DNA from: Dyella choica | GTDB taxonomy: Bacteria; Pseudomonadota; Gammaproteobacteria; Xanthomonadales; Rhodanobacteraceae | Reading direction: 5' to 3' | NCBI RefSeq assembly: GCF_003977665.1 | Contig: NZ_RYYV01000016.1 | Coordinates: 1-64,000 of the forward strand | Length of the DNA: 64,000 nucleotides | Made by a program: the position numbers and the translations under genes | In this document: positions 44,034-52,242 of the stretch, in pieces | Numbering within the stretch: the stretch's first letter is position 1 | How the letters are laid out: each line of letters starts with the position of its first letter | The notes under the pieces: generated by a model | What the model saw: only the letters and a program-made list of their open reading frames with translations | Database searches by the model: none | What the model was told of the DNA's origin: nothing

Positions 44034-44840
44034 ATGACCGACCTTCACGCCGCTGCGAAACGCTGTCTCGACGCTACCGATCCGGCGGAGAAGCTGCGCC
44101 TTACCCACTCGGCCTGGGACGGCCTGCAATCGGGCGCGCTGCAGCCGGATGCAGGTTCACCCGCCGCCGAGCCCATCAGCGCTCCCGGCCGCCCGCTGCG
44201 CCCTCATCTGGTTCCACAACGCCAGGTACCCCACCGGGGCCTGGGTACGGCCGAAGGCCGCGCGGCACTCGTGCACGCCGTTGCACACATTGAATTCAAC
44301 GCCATCAACCTCGCCTGGGACGCGGTCTACCGCTACCGCGGCATGCCGCTGGACTACTACCGAGACTGGGCCAGCTGCGCCAACGACGAAGCGCGCCATT
44401 TCGCCATGTTGTCCCGCCGCCTTGCCGAACTCGGCCATGTGTACGGCGATTTCGATGCGCACAACGGCCTGTGGGAAATGGCGGAGAAAACCGCGCATCG
44501 CGATACCGCTCGCATGGCGCTGGTGCCGCGTGTACTGGAAGCTCGTGGCCTGGACGTTACGCCAGGGATGATCGAACGCCTGCGCGGTGTGGGCGATGAA
44601 AGCACCATCGCGATACTGGAAGTGATCCTGCGCGAAGAGGTTGCCCACGTTGCAGCCGGTACGCGCTGGTTCAAGTGGTGCTGCGAGCGTGACGGCGTGG
44701 ATCCACGCGAGACGTTTCTGGATCTGGTGCGCGATTACATGGGGCGGAACTTGCGCGGGCCATTCAACCGGCCTGCGCGCTTGCAGGCGGGCTTCGATGA
44801 GGCCGAGCTGGACCAGCTCACTTCGTTAGCGCTTGCATGA
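44034..44840 (+). CDS. DUF455 ferritin-like protein
   Basis: 268 residues from ATG 44034; the open frame upstream is repeat A7. The middle is all helical with the spaced carboxylate/His motifs of the DUF455 family: HAVAHIEFNAINLAWDAVYR near residue 82 and ANDEARHFAMLSRRL near 115, then EVILREEVAHVAAGTRWF near 200. Those Glu and His residues should bind a diiron centre, as in MiaE-like enzymes. Its reaction is unknown. Confidence 0.88.
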   Translation: MTDLHAAAKRCLDATDPAEKLRLTHSAWDGLQSGALQPDAGSPAAEPISAPGRPLRPHLVPQRQVPHRGLGTAEGRAALVHAVAHIEFNAINLAWDAVYRYRGMPLDYYRDWASCANDEARHFAMLSRRLAELGHVYGDFDAHNGLWEMAEKTAHRDTARMALVPRVLEARGLDVTPGMIERLRGVGDESTIAILEVILREEVAHVAAGTRWFKWCCERDGVDPRETFLDLVRDYMGRNLRGPFNRPARLQAGFDEAELDQLTSLALA

Positions 44841-44878
44841 GCGTGGTGGTGGAGTACTCGCTTTTCGCCGTGACCCGC

Positions 44879-45001
44879 TCCCTCCCCTACGTGTAGTAGG
44901 GGAGGGCTGGGGTGGGGTGAAGCAACCTCGCGTTACATTCAAACAATGCGGCAAGCGCAAGCTACCCCACCCTGGCCCTCCCCTGCATGCTGGGGAGGGA
45001 G
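44879..45001 (+). repeat. Family B palindromic repeat, copy B6
   Basis: CTCCCTCCCCTACGTG to TGGGGAGGGAG. It lies in the convergent gap between the DUF455 gene and the outer-membrane gene, as B1 and B3 do. The right hairpin has TGCATGCT rather than TGCAAGCA. Confidence 0.9.
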
Positions 45002-45017
45002 GACATCGTGGCAATCG

Positions 45018-45995
45018 TCAATAAACGTAGTTGATCGCCAACGCCGGCGTGACACTCCCGGTACTGTTGTGCCCCCCGAAAATCACCCGCGTTCCCAGCA
45101 GCACACCGATCGCCGGCGACCAGTTGTACTCGATCGCAGGGGCCACGCCAAACGCTGTGCTGGTGCCCGAATTCGAGGATACAGGCTGCGGATACGGCAC
45201 ATTGTTGGGATCTACCATATCCACGCCGGCCAAACGCGTGTTGTTGTTATGGCTGTAGGTAAGGTCCATCGCCAGCACCCAGCGTTGCGTCAGGCTGTAT
45301 TCGAAAGCCAGGTCGGCAAAGAAGCCGTTGCCGGGCTTTACCCTGCCGTGAAAGCCTTCATCCGTGCCATATACGCTCACGCCTTTCACCGGTGCGCTGC
45401 GCGAAAACGACTCCGACACATTGAAGCGCGTGCGCAGGATGCGGCCATTCGGCAGCCAGAAATACATCTGCGAATTGAGCCACACGGTGGTGGTATAGGT
45501 GCCGTTGCCCATGCCATCGCCGGGCCGCTTGCCCAACTGGTCGTATTTGCCGGTGGGAAAGGTTTCCTGCACCAGGATCGCCGTGGTCGGTATCCAGCGG
45601 CCTTGCTGGAATTCGGTGAGCCGGTACTGTGCCTGCAGGGTCCAATCGCCAACGCCGACGCTTGAGCTGTTCGGTCCGTTGCTGACTTTGTTGTAGCCGA
45701 TGGCGGGAATCATGCCGACCGAAAAGCGATTGACCAGGCCGTAAAGCATGTACGCACGCGAGCCGAAACCGTCCGTATGCGCAGTGCGGACGTCGTAAAC
45801 GTAAGGCTCGAACAGCAAGTGCCCTGGCGGCAGCGTTTCGGCGGAGTTCGCCAGCATCGGGCCGGTCCACCAGGCATCGCTCATGGCTTCTTGCGTCGAG
45901 GGTGGGCTGGCCGTCTGCGCGAAGGAGCTCAAGGGGGCGGTACAGCCAAGCATGCAAAGCGAGAGAAAAAGTCCGGTACGTTGCCGCGTTCTCAT
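45018..45995 (-). CDS. Putative outer-membrane beta-barrel protein
   Basis: 325 residues with a signal peptide (MRTRQRTGLFLSLCMLG, then SFAQ). Long alternating strands, many Tyr, Trp and Gly (GHLLFEPYVYDVRTAHTDGFGSRAYMLYGL, FWLPNGRILRTRFNVSESFSR), and a terminal aromatic residue (AINYVY), as in outer-membrane barrels. Similar to transporter-like MetA family members. Divergent from the MocR regulator; regulation by it is possible but not shown. Confidence 0.65.
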   Translation of the reverse strand: MRTRQRTGLFLSLCMLGCTAPLSSFAQTASPPSTQEAMSDAWWTGPMLANSAETLPPGHLLFEPYVYDVRTAHTDGFGSRAYMLYGLVNRFSVGMIPAIGYNKVSNGPNSSSVGVGDWTLQAQYRLTEFQQGRWIPTTAILVQETFPTGKYDQLGKRPGDGMGNGTYTTTVWLNSQMYFWLPNGRILRTRFNVSESFSRSAPVKGVSVYGTDEGFHGRVKPGNGFFADLAFEYSLTQRWVLAMDLTYSHNNNTRLAGVDMVDPNNVPYPQPVSSNSGTSTAFGVAPAIEYNWSPAIGVLLGTRVIFGGHNSTGSVTPALAINYVY

Positions 45996-46095
45996 GAGAA
46001 GCCCTGGATCGGATGTCGGCCAGCTTCCGCTGCCGGCACTACGCTCGCCATCCGGAAATTGTCGGGGGGTGGGGTGGCGATAAATTAAATCCGGG

Positions 46096-46142
46096 AGTGG
46101 TTGGCGGAAATAGCCACTTCGGTATGATCTGCGGCAACCACT
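46096..46142. promoter_or_regulatory. Promoter and repeated CCACT sites before the MocR gene
   Basis: A -35-like TTGGCG (46101-46106) and -10-like TATGAT (46123-46128) with 16 bases between. An inverted pair, AGTGGTTG (46096-46103) and CAACCACT (46135-46142), brackets them, and a further CCACTTC lies inside. MocR proteins bind repeated sites of this kind. Confidence 0.55.
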
Positions 46143-46155
46143 TCAGACCACTGCC

Positions 46156-47631
46156 ATGAAACGGTTGCCCAAAGGTTTTCTGCCCCCGGTCACGCTCGAT
46201 GCGGCCCATGCCGCACCGATGTATGACCAGCTATCCGAATGGTTTAGGCGCGCCATCCTCGACGGGCGCTTGCGGCCGGGGCAGCGTGTGCCCTCCACCC
46301 GCAGCCTGGCGAAGGAATTGAACATTTCACGCGTGCCGGTGCTGAGCGCCTACGAACAGCTGTACGCGGAGGGTTATCTGCAAACGTTCGTCGGCGCCGG
46401 TACCTGCGTGGCCCGTTCGATCCCCGTCGAAACCAAGCCGGTGAAACCCGCGCAGCGCGAATCGCAGCGATCGCTTGCACCAAGCGCACCGCGGCGTATC
46501 GCCCAACGCGTGGCGGGGCTGCGCGCGCCGCCGCAAACCTGGGCGGACAACAACGGGGCATTTCGCGTCGGCTTGCCCGCGATCGATCACTTTCCAACCG
46601 CGGCATGGTCCAAGCTGATCCATCGCCATGTGCGCCAGCCGAAGCTCGAGCACATGATCTACGGCAGCCCCATGGGTTATCTGCCGCTACGCGAAGCCAT
46701 TGCCGAATACCTCGGCACTGTGCGCGCCGTGCGCTGCGACGCCACGCAAATCATCATCACTACCGGATCGCAACAAGGCTTGCAGGTCTGCGCGCACGCG
46801 CTGTTGGAAGCTAAGGACCGCGTGTGGATGGAAGATCCAGGTTACCCCGGCGCCAGGCAGGCCTTCCACACCGTGGATGCGTCCATCGTGCCGGTGCCCG
46901 TGGACGAAGAAGGCCTGAACGTGGACGAAGCCGTCCGGCTCGAACGCCATGCACGCGTCGCCTACATCTCGCCCTCGCACCAGTTCCCCCTCGGCGTAAC
47001 CATGAGCGCCGCGCGACGCATGCAACTGCTGAGCTGGGCTTCCCGCGCCGGTGCATGGATCATCGAAGACGACTACGACAGCGAATTCCGCTTCGGCGGA
47101 CGTCCACTCGCCTCGTTGCAAGGCATGGACACCGATGACCGCGTCATCTACGTTGGCACCTTCAGCAAAGTGATGTTCCCCGCGTTGCGCGTTGGCTACA
47201 TCGTCGTCCCCAAAGATCTCGTCACAGGCTTCGCCGCAGTACGCGACGCCTTCGACACCTTCTCCTCCACCCTGTACCAGGCCGCGCTCACCGACTTCAT
47301 CCGCGAAGGCCAATTCGCGCGGCACATCCGCCGCATGCGCGCGATGTACCTCGAACGGCGCGTGGCCCTGCTCGAAGGCATCGCCCAGCACCTGGACGAC
47401 AAACTCGAAGTTGTAGGTACCAACGCCGGCATGCAACTCGCCGCGCTACTGCCAAGCGGCATCGACGACGTCGCGCTTTCCATCAAGACCGCCAAGCTGG
47501 GCATCTCCACCCGGCCGCTCTCAATCTGCTATGCCAAGCCACCCAAGCGGGGCGGGGTGATACTCGGCTATTCGGGGGCGAGTGTGGCGGAGATCCGGGA
47601 TGGGGTGCGCAAGCTCCGCTCCTGCCTGTAA
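46156..47631 (+). CDS. MocR/PdxR-type regulator (GntR helix-turn-helix fused to aminotransferase fold)
   Basis: 491 residues. The N-terminal GntR winged helix is PMYDQLSEWFRRAILDGRLRPGQRVPSTRSLAKELNISRVPVLSAYEQL (about 20-70), then a linker and a class I aminotransferase domain from about 125: TTGSQQGLQVCAHALLE, EDPGYPGARQAF, DDYDSEFRFGG and the PLP-binding Lys in TFSKVMFPALRVGY. These proteins sense PLP or amino-type ligands. It is divergent from the outer-membrane protein gene. Confidence 0.92.
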   Translation: MKRLPKGFLPPVTLDAAHAAPMYDQLSEWFRRAILDGRLRPGQRVPSTRSLAKELNISRVPVLSAYEQLYAEGYLQTFVGAGTCVARSIPVETKPVKPAQRESQRSLAPSAPRRIAQRVAGLRAPPQTWADNNGAFRVGLPAIDHFPTAAWSKLIHRHVRQPKLEHMIYGSPMGYLPLREAIAEYLGTVRAVRCDATQIIITTGSQQGLQVCAHALLEAKDRVWMEDPGYPGARQAFHTVDASIVPVPVDEEGLNVDEAVRLERHARVAYISPSHQFPLGVTMSAARRMQLLSWASRAGAWIIEDDYDSEFRFGGRPLASLQGMDTDDRVIYVGTFSKVMFPALRVGYIVVPKDLVTGFAAVRDAFDTFSSTLYQAALTDFIREGQFARHIRRMRAMYLERRVALLEGIAQHLDDKLEVVGTNAGMQLAALLPSGIDDVALSIKTAKLGISTRPLSICYAKPPKRGGVILGYSGASVAEIRDGVRKLRSCL

Positions 47632-48105
47632 GAAGTAGAAAACGTGGCCGATTAAAGTGCGTGGCAGCCAGTCATCGCGTTTCGAGCGGAAAGAGGAGCG
47701 TGGCGGATGTGCTATTGACCCCGGGCTTGATCCGCATCAACCTTCGCAAAGGGTATTGACCGAATCAGGGGCGGTCATGAAAAGGATATTCGCAGCGCTG
47801 CGCGCTTGCAGGTTGATCGCAAATTCTTCGCTGACGCCGTTCCGCGGGTCGGTTTCGCGCTTATTTCGACGTGGCACGGGAAGCGTTCCCGTTTCGATCG
47901 TCCGCGGATTTCATTTCTGAACGTGCCTGCCGCTGGATAGACGAGTAGTCCAGCCCGTTTCAGAGCCTTGCCGTTGGCGATCTGCCGGTCATCATCTCGT
48001 AAAGGAGCGTTTCCGTGGGGGATTTGAAGAAGAGCGGGTTGTTGTCAGCAAAGAGTGACTAAGCCGTTCAATCAGGAAATTCAGTGCTCACAAACAGGGG
48101 ATACC
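47632..48105. other. Intergenic region with one palindrome
   Basis: 474 bases between the MocR gene and a lipoprotein gene. I see a perfect palindrome, ACGGGAA-GCG-TTCCCGT, near 47876-47892, but no coding frame with a good start, no tRNA and no family A or B repeat. An 87-residue frame here is rich in Arg and Ser and lacks support. Confidence 0.4.
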
Positions 48106-49071
48106 ATGAAACGATATTTTGCTGTGCTTTTGATGCTGGCCTGCACGGGCTGCGCTCCCGTGAAAGTCAACGTGCCGGACATCGCCAAATCCGACTCTCT
48201 GCAAGTGGCCGACATGAGGCCGAGCAGTGAAAAGGAGAAGAAGCTTTTCAGCCTGCTGATCACCAGCAGCGAATACGGAATCATACGGATGGGCGATGGC
48301 AAGCTGTCGCCGCCCCCTGTTCGCTTGTTGCAGTATCAGGCGTTTCAGAAATTCAGCACGGCGAACCCGCTGCCCAAGGTCACCGTCAATCATTTCGTGA
48401 TTTATGTGAACGCGAAGTCGCAGCTTCGGTCGGGGGCCGTGGGCGCAGGGGTTGGCGGCATGGTCGGGGCGATGATAGGCAATTCGATCGCCAACCATGA
48501 TACGTCTTCCATGACACGGGTCATCGACGAGAACGCCTTCGACGTATCGGAAGAGTATCGGCGCGGATTTTATACGAGTTCGGAAAACCCGGATCGAGCC
48601 TCCGTCTTTGTCATTTACCTGGATACGGATATTGACGGGAAGAACGTGTTTACCCGGACGGTGGCATCGATGCAAAAACATGGCGATGAGGATCCACTGT
48701 CGAATGCCGTGCAACTCGCCATCAGGAATCATCTTGACCATTACGGCAACAGCGTTGCGGCAATGGCCCCGAATGCCTCTGCCGCGGTGACTGATTCTCC
48801 AGGGTCGGCAGTGGCGTCCCCAGCTTCTACGCCGGCCCCATCTGTCGCTGCTACATCGGTTATTGCTTCAACGGGCTCGCAGGAATCTGCCGCCACCGCA
48901 GCCATCGAGCCGGTTGCCCAATCCGTTGCAAGCCAGGTCGGTTGCGGTGCGGTTCAAGCCAACGGCGCTACGACTTTCGTCGCGCCTTGCGGTACGTACA
49001 GCATCGTGATCGACTGCGATGGCGGCCAGTGCCGCCCCATGCATACCATTGCTGCGAAGCATGACGAGTAG
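48106..49071 (+). CDS. Lipoprotein with glycine-zipper segment, unknown function
   Basis: 321 residues from ATG 48106 with AGGGGA upstream. Signal peptide ending in lipobox LACTGC. Middle region has a glycine zipper (GAVGAGVGGMVGAMIGNSIA) near residue 110-130 that could insert in a membrane. The last 110 residues are Ala/Ser/Pro-rich (SPASTPAPSVAATS), then a Cys-containing end (VGCGAVQANG, CGTYSIVIDCDGGQC). Cell-envelope location is likely. The function is unknown. Confidence 0.65.
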   Translation: MKRYFAVLLMLACTGCAPVKVNVPDIAKSDSLQVADMRPSSEKEKKLFSLLITSSEYGIIRMGDGKLSPPPVRLLQYQAFQKFSTANPLPKVTVNHFVIYVNAKSQLRSGAVGAGVGGMVGAMIGNSIANHDTSSMTRVIDENAFDVSEEYRRGFYTSSENPDRASVFVIYLDTDIDGKNVFTRTVASMQKHGDEDPLSNAVQLAIRNHLDHYGNSVAAMAPNASAAVTDSPGSAVASPASTPAPSVAATSVIASTGSQESAATAAIEPVAQSVASQVGCGAVQANGATTFVAPCGTYSIVIDCDGGQCRPMHTIAAKHDE

Positions 49072-49318
49072 CTAGCCATGGCAATGGCCATCCCGGCATT
49101 CGATGCGACATGAATGCCGGGAATCCATCTCTTTCTGCGGAAGATGGTTTCCCGGCTGAGGAGATTTGGGGCACCTAGCAAAGGGCTAGCGTGATCGCCA
49201 TGGGCGGCTCTGGGGCAGCCACGAAGTTGGGCCTTCGCCGACGGGCTATCGGGGCATTACGGAGATGGGATTGGAGACGGCTCGCGGGGTAGTTGCATAC
49301 ACTCCGGTCCCTTTGACT

Positions 49319-50119
49319 TTACTTCTTGTGCAGCCGATGACGGTATTGGGTGGGTGTTTCACCCATCAACTTGCTGAAGTGTGAGGCCAAGGCACTCGAG
49401 CTGGCCATCCCCGTCTCGTAGGCAATCTCCGAAACGGATTTTTCGGTCAGAGTGAGGAGCTTGGCTGCGTGCATCAGCCTCACACGCTTCAGGAACTGCT
49501 GCCAACTTAGGCCGAGTTCGTCCGCAAAACGGCGGGCCAAAGTTCGTTCGGAAACTTCCGCCGCGGATGCCACATCAGCGAAGCGTAGTGGCGAGCCGAG
49601 TTCTTTCATTGTCCATGCGATTGCCCTTCGCAATTCTGCTGACTGCGCGTTGGGAAACCACATGGGATCGGGTTTTCTGGCTGCATCAACGGCGACGTGC
49701 GCCAAGGCTTGGAGGAATACGGCAGATGACGGATCGCGTGTTGCGCCTTCCAGGTCCCAGCGAGCGGCATAGCCGATCATATGCACCATGAGCGGGCTTA
49801 CAGGCACAACCAGGCAAGGTTCCGGCAATAACGCATCCAGGACGGTATCGAATAACACCGAGGAAGATGTGGCCGGTCCGGCGGTCCAGATGCGAAGCGG
49901 CCATTGCTTTCTGATCAGGGCAGCACGATGCGGGAGCAATAGCAACGTCCGACTTTCGGTTTCCAGGTGGAAGGCACCCGAGGAGGCATAAAGCAAGTAC
50001 GGTTGGTCAAAAGTTCGAACGCCGGTGTCAACGGGCGCGTCAAATAATTTGTGGAACGCATGGGATACCATCGGCAAAGGGTGGGGTAGTTCATCTTGGC
50101 TTGCAAGCTTGCGCGGCAT
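49319..50119 (-). CDS. AraC-family transcriptional regulator
   Basis: 266 residues from ATG 50119, with GGAGG 8 bases upstream; an earlier ATG (50170) is not preferred. N-terminal cupin-like sensor (about 15-100), then a C-terminal AraC domain with two helix-turn-helices: LRFADVASAAEVSERTLARRFADELGLSWQQFLKRVRLMHAAKLL and VSEIAYETGMASSSALASHFSKLMGETPTQYRHR. The start overlaps the end of the SnoaL gene upstream by 29 bases, so they are cotranscribed. Confidence 0.93.
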   Translation of the reverse strand: MPRKLASQDELPHPLPMVSHAFHKLFDAPVDTGVRTFDQPYLLYASSGAFHLETESRTLLLLPHRAALIRKQWPLRIWTAGPATSSSVLFDTVLDALLPEPCLVVPVSPLMVHMIGYAARWDLEGATRDPSSAVFLQALAHVAVDAARKPDPMWFPNAQSAELRRAIAWTMKELGSPLRFADVASAAEVSERTLARRFADELGLSWQQFLKRVRLMHAAKLLTLTEKSVSEIAYETGMASSSALASHFSKLMGETPTQYRHRLHKK

Positions 50120-50549
50120 CGAGCGAACCTCCGATCTGCAGCAGCAAGGCGGCAGTATCCAGTAGCGCATGATGTTCGGCGATGTGCTCGTTCGCGATGC
50201 GGAAGCTGCGGTATTGAACTACGGCGATGGTCGCGCCCGTGGCGGCAATGCCACGAAAGGAACGAACGTGCGTTGCTTCGACGCGAATTCTCGTTACCAC
50301 ACGTTCTGAGTCGGCGGTTATTTCCTCAATGCGGTGTCTGGCGTTGGCGAAGGACTCGTTGAATACCTTGACCATGGCCATATGACCTTGTGCATCAGCT
50401 GGCTGATAGGCGTGGTCGACGTATGCGTCGTCTACGAATGCCGGTACGGCCTCTGGATTGGCGGCATTCCAAACTTCGTCGATAAAGCGTCGGATCAGGT
50501 CGATGTTGCGTTCATGCGAGGAGCAGTCGGATGGGTAGGCGATGGACAT
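50091..50549 (-). CDS. SnoaL-like / NTF2-fold protein
   Basis: 152 residues. Pattern DLIRRFIDEVWNAANPEAVPAFVDDAYVDHAYQPADAQGHMAMVKVFNESFANARHRIEEITADSERVVTRIRVEATH is the common SnoaL-like fold (alpha helix, then curved sheet), and the His of DHAYQP is in the usual position. It probably binds or modifies a small hydrophobic compound. Upstream of and overlapping the AraC gene, so the regulator may sense its substrate or product. Confidence 0.85.
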   Translation of the reverse strand: MSIAYPSDCSSHERNIDLIRRFIDEVWNAANPEAVPAFVDDAYVDHAYQPADAQGHMAMVKVFNESFANARHRIEEITADSERVVTRIRVEATHVRSFRGIAATGATIAVVQYRSFRIANEHIAEHHALLDTAALLLQIGGSLDAAQACKPR

Positions 50550-50630
50550 GGGTGCTTCCTGGGTTGGTTAGCCCGAAACTTAGCGCGCGCCGCTATCGAC
50601 TCATACATGTAGTCAGCCAATCATTGGCGT

Positions 50631-50816
50631 TTGTCCGCCAATGGCATCTCAGCGACGGGCGTTGAGGATTCCCTGGAGAACCTGCAATGGGATGCCTGGG
50701 TGCAAGAGGTAGTCAGATCGACGGCGAAACGAGCGGGCGTCAGCGGATTTCAGCGGATTTCAGAGCGGATTTCAGGACACCCATCATCCGCAAGAGGCGA
50801 GTCACGAGTGATGTAA
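50631..50816 (+). pseudogene. Decayed duplicate of the DUF4160 gene tail
   Basis: The stretch 50681-50734 matches 51213-51266, inside the DUF4160 gene, at roughly 46 of 54 positions without gaps, and the reading frame is kept: LQWDAWVQEVV...AKRAG against LQWDVRAQEVV...AKRAS. Upstream of it nothing of the domain remains. It is probably a remnant of a tandem duplication or a previous copy. Following it, CAGCGGATTT is repeated two and a half times (50741-50775). The rest of the gap 50550-50937 shows nothing else. Confidence 0.55.
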
Positions 50817-50937
50817 TTCTTCACTGACACACACCCGCGCCATGGAGCGACGGCGTTGATTTAAGTGCTGTGGCACGCTGCGGTGCTAGCTGAATGACCT
50901 GTGGGTCGTGCTTGAAAAACCTAACGGATAGGTTATT

Positions 50938-51366
50938 ATGCAGGTGTGCAAATATGCCGGACTGGTGCTCGCCGTCCTGACCTGCGACGAGCATTGCCCG
51001 CCCCACGTACATGTGGGGGCCTCTGGATGGAGAGCCCGTTTTAAATTTAGCTTTTGGCATAACAGCGTGTGCTTATGGGACGTCGTGCCCGTGCAAAACA
51101 GACCATCCGCCAAGGTGCTGGAAGGCTTGCGCCAGACGCTGATGAAGCCAGCTCATCTGAGCAAGGCTCGCGAGGTGTGGTGGAGTTCCATGCGGACGAT
51201 GTGTCTGGACAGCCTGCAATGGGATGTCCGGGCGCAAGAGGTGGTGAGTCCGAAGGCGAAACGAGCCAGTGCGATAAACATCCAGTCAGCCCGCTTCGAT
51301 GCTGCGAAGTACCAAACTATCTTGAGGTTAGAGGGGCAACCCGAATCTTTGGAGTTGGAGCTATGA
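50938..51366 (+). CDS. DUF4160-domain protein
   Basis: 142 residues. DUF4160 hallmark CDEHCPPHVHVGASGWRARFKF is at residues 16-37, followed by the strand region SVCLWDVVPVQNRPSAKVLEGLRQTLM and HLSKAREVWW. The last 50 residues (SLQWDVRAQEVVSPKAKRAS and on) are outside the usual domain. Its stop shares ATGA with the next gene, a DUF2442 protein. DUF4160/DUF2442 pairs occur in many genomes and are suspected toxin-antitoxin-like modules; neither activity has been shown here. Confidence 0.83.
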   Translation: MQVCKYAGLVLAVLTCDEHCPPHVHVGASGWRARFKFSFWHNSVCLWDVVPVQNRPSAKVLEGLRQTLMKPAHLSKAREVWWSSMRTMCLDSLQWDVRAQEVVSPKAKRASAINIQSARFDAAKYQTILRLEGQPESLELEL

Positions 51367-51818
51367 GCAAGATCAAAGCAACCGTGCGCTTCGATCAGCC
51401 GGTGACGGATGAAGTGCTGGATCGTGCGATCGAACGCGGGAAGCAGCGCAAGAACATCGGCGTGCATGCCACCTCAGTGAATTATGTCTCGAAGCTTCAT
51501 GCGTTGCTGGTGGGCTTCGCCGATCTCAGTGCAGTCGCGTTGCCAGTGAAGAACTATCCGGAGCTGGCTGGGTTGAGCGCCGCCGAACTGAAAGGCTTGG
51601 AAGTGGGCTTCGGCGGTAGTGCGTTATGCCTGGATAAGCGCGACCTGCATATCTCCATCACCGGCCTGGTGGCTGCCAGCAAGTCGCTGATGGCCATGGC
51701 CAACACGGTGGTGGCTGCCAGTCATGGCAGTCGCAGCAGCGAGGCGAAGGCGGCATCTTCACGCGAGAATGGGCGGAAGGGCGGTCGACCCCGCAAGCAT
51801 GCAGCAGCGTTGGGCTGA
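51363..51818 (+). CDS. DUF2442-domain protein
   Basis: 151 residues from ATG 51363, overlapping the previous stop. The DUF2442 pattern is at about 50-105: LSAVALPVKNYPELAGLSAAELKGLEVGFGGSALCLDKRDLHISITGLV. The C-terminal tail is Ser/Arg/Gly/Lys-rich (SSRENGRKGGRPRKHAAALG), including an AT-hook-like GRPRK, which may bind DNA. It is the likely DNA-binding antitoxin-like partner of the DUF4160 protein, by arrangement only. Confidence 0.82.
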   Translation: MSKIKATVRFDQPVTDEVLDRAIERGKQRKNIGVHATSVNYVSKLHALLVGFADLSAVALPVKNYPELAGLSAAELKGLEVGFGGSALCLDKRDLHISITGLVAASKSLMAMANTVVAASHGSRSSEAKAASSRENGRKGGRPRKHAAALG

Positions 51819-51890
51819 AATCCCTTTAACCGAAAGGCGGCACGCCCCGGCCGCAGGTGGCGATGTGTTTGTTGCAAATGGTGTCTTGCA

Positions 51891-51963
51891 CGTAGGCTGG
51901 GGCGCAAACCCCAACCTGTTTACGCGCACATCCCGATGTTGGGGTTTTGCACCCCAAGCTACG
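51891..51963. repeat. Family A GTAG repeat, copy A8
   Basis: CGTAGGCTGGGGCG at the left, GTTGGGGTTTTGCACCCCAAG at the right, ending CTACG. Both stems exist, with compensated changes (GGGG/CCCC) that keep pairing. It abuts the terminator of the tRNA. Confidence 0.82.
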
Positions 51964-51994
51964 AAAAAAGCCGGCCCAAGGGCCGGCTTTTTTT
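51964..51994. terminator. Bidirectional terminator for tRNA-Pro and the DUF2442 gene
   Basis: Six A at the left, GCCGGCCC / GGGCCGGC stem, and seven T at the right. It can end the tRNA transcript on the minus strand and the DUF pair on the plus strand. Confidence 0.85.
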
Positions 51995-52003
51995 CAGAAA
52001 CAT

Positions 52004-52080
52004 TGGTCGGGGTGACATGATTCGAACATGCGACTTCTACGTCCCGAACGTAGCGCTCTACCAGGCTGAGCTACACCCCG
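52004..52080 (-). tRNA. tRNA-Pro (anticodon CGG)
   Basis: 77 bases with the full cloverleaf on the minus strand: acceptor CGGGGTG/CACCCCG, D arm GCTC/GAGC, anticodon stem CTACG/CGTAG with loop TTCGGGA giving anticodon CGG, T arm GCATG/CATGT and an encoded CCA end. It decodes CCG. Confidence 0.97.
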
Positions 52081-52242
52081 CGGGAGCCGCGTATCTTAAC
52101 GGTCCCGGGTGAGCTTGGCAACAGGCGTAGCGGTCGCTGGTGATGACATCCCGCCCATGGCCGGCGAGGGGGGCGGCGGGTGCATCTGTTACCCTATTGG
52201 GCTGTCGTTCCGCGATGTTTTCACCCTTAAGCAGAGGATTCC

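Noticed and set aside
42840-44129. A 429-residue minus-strand frame opposite purF
   Set aside because: Antisense shadow of a strongly conserved gene; no start site or family pattern.
47657-47920. An 87-residue frame in a 474-base gap
   Set aside because: Arg/Ser-rich composition, no ribosome-binding site and no recognisable motif.
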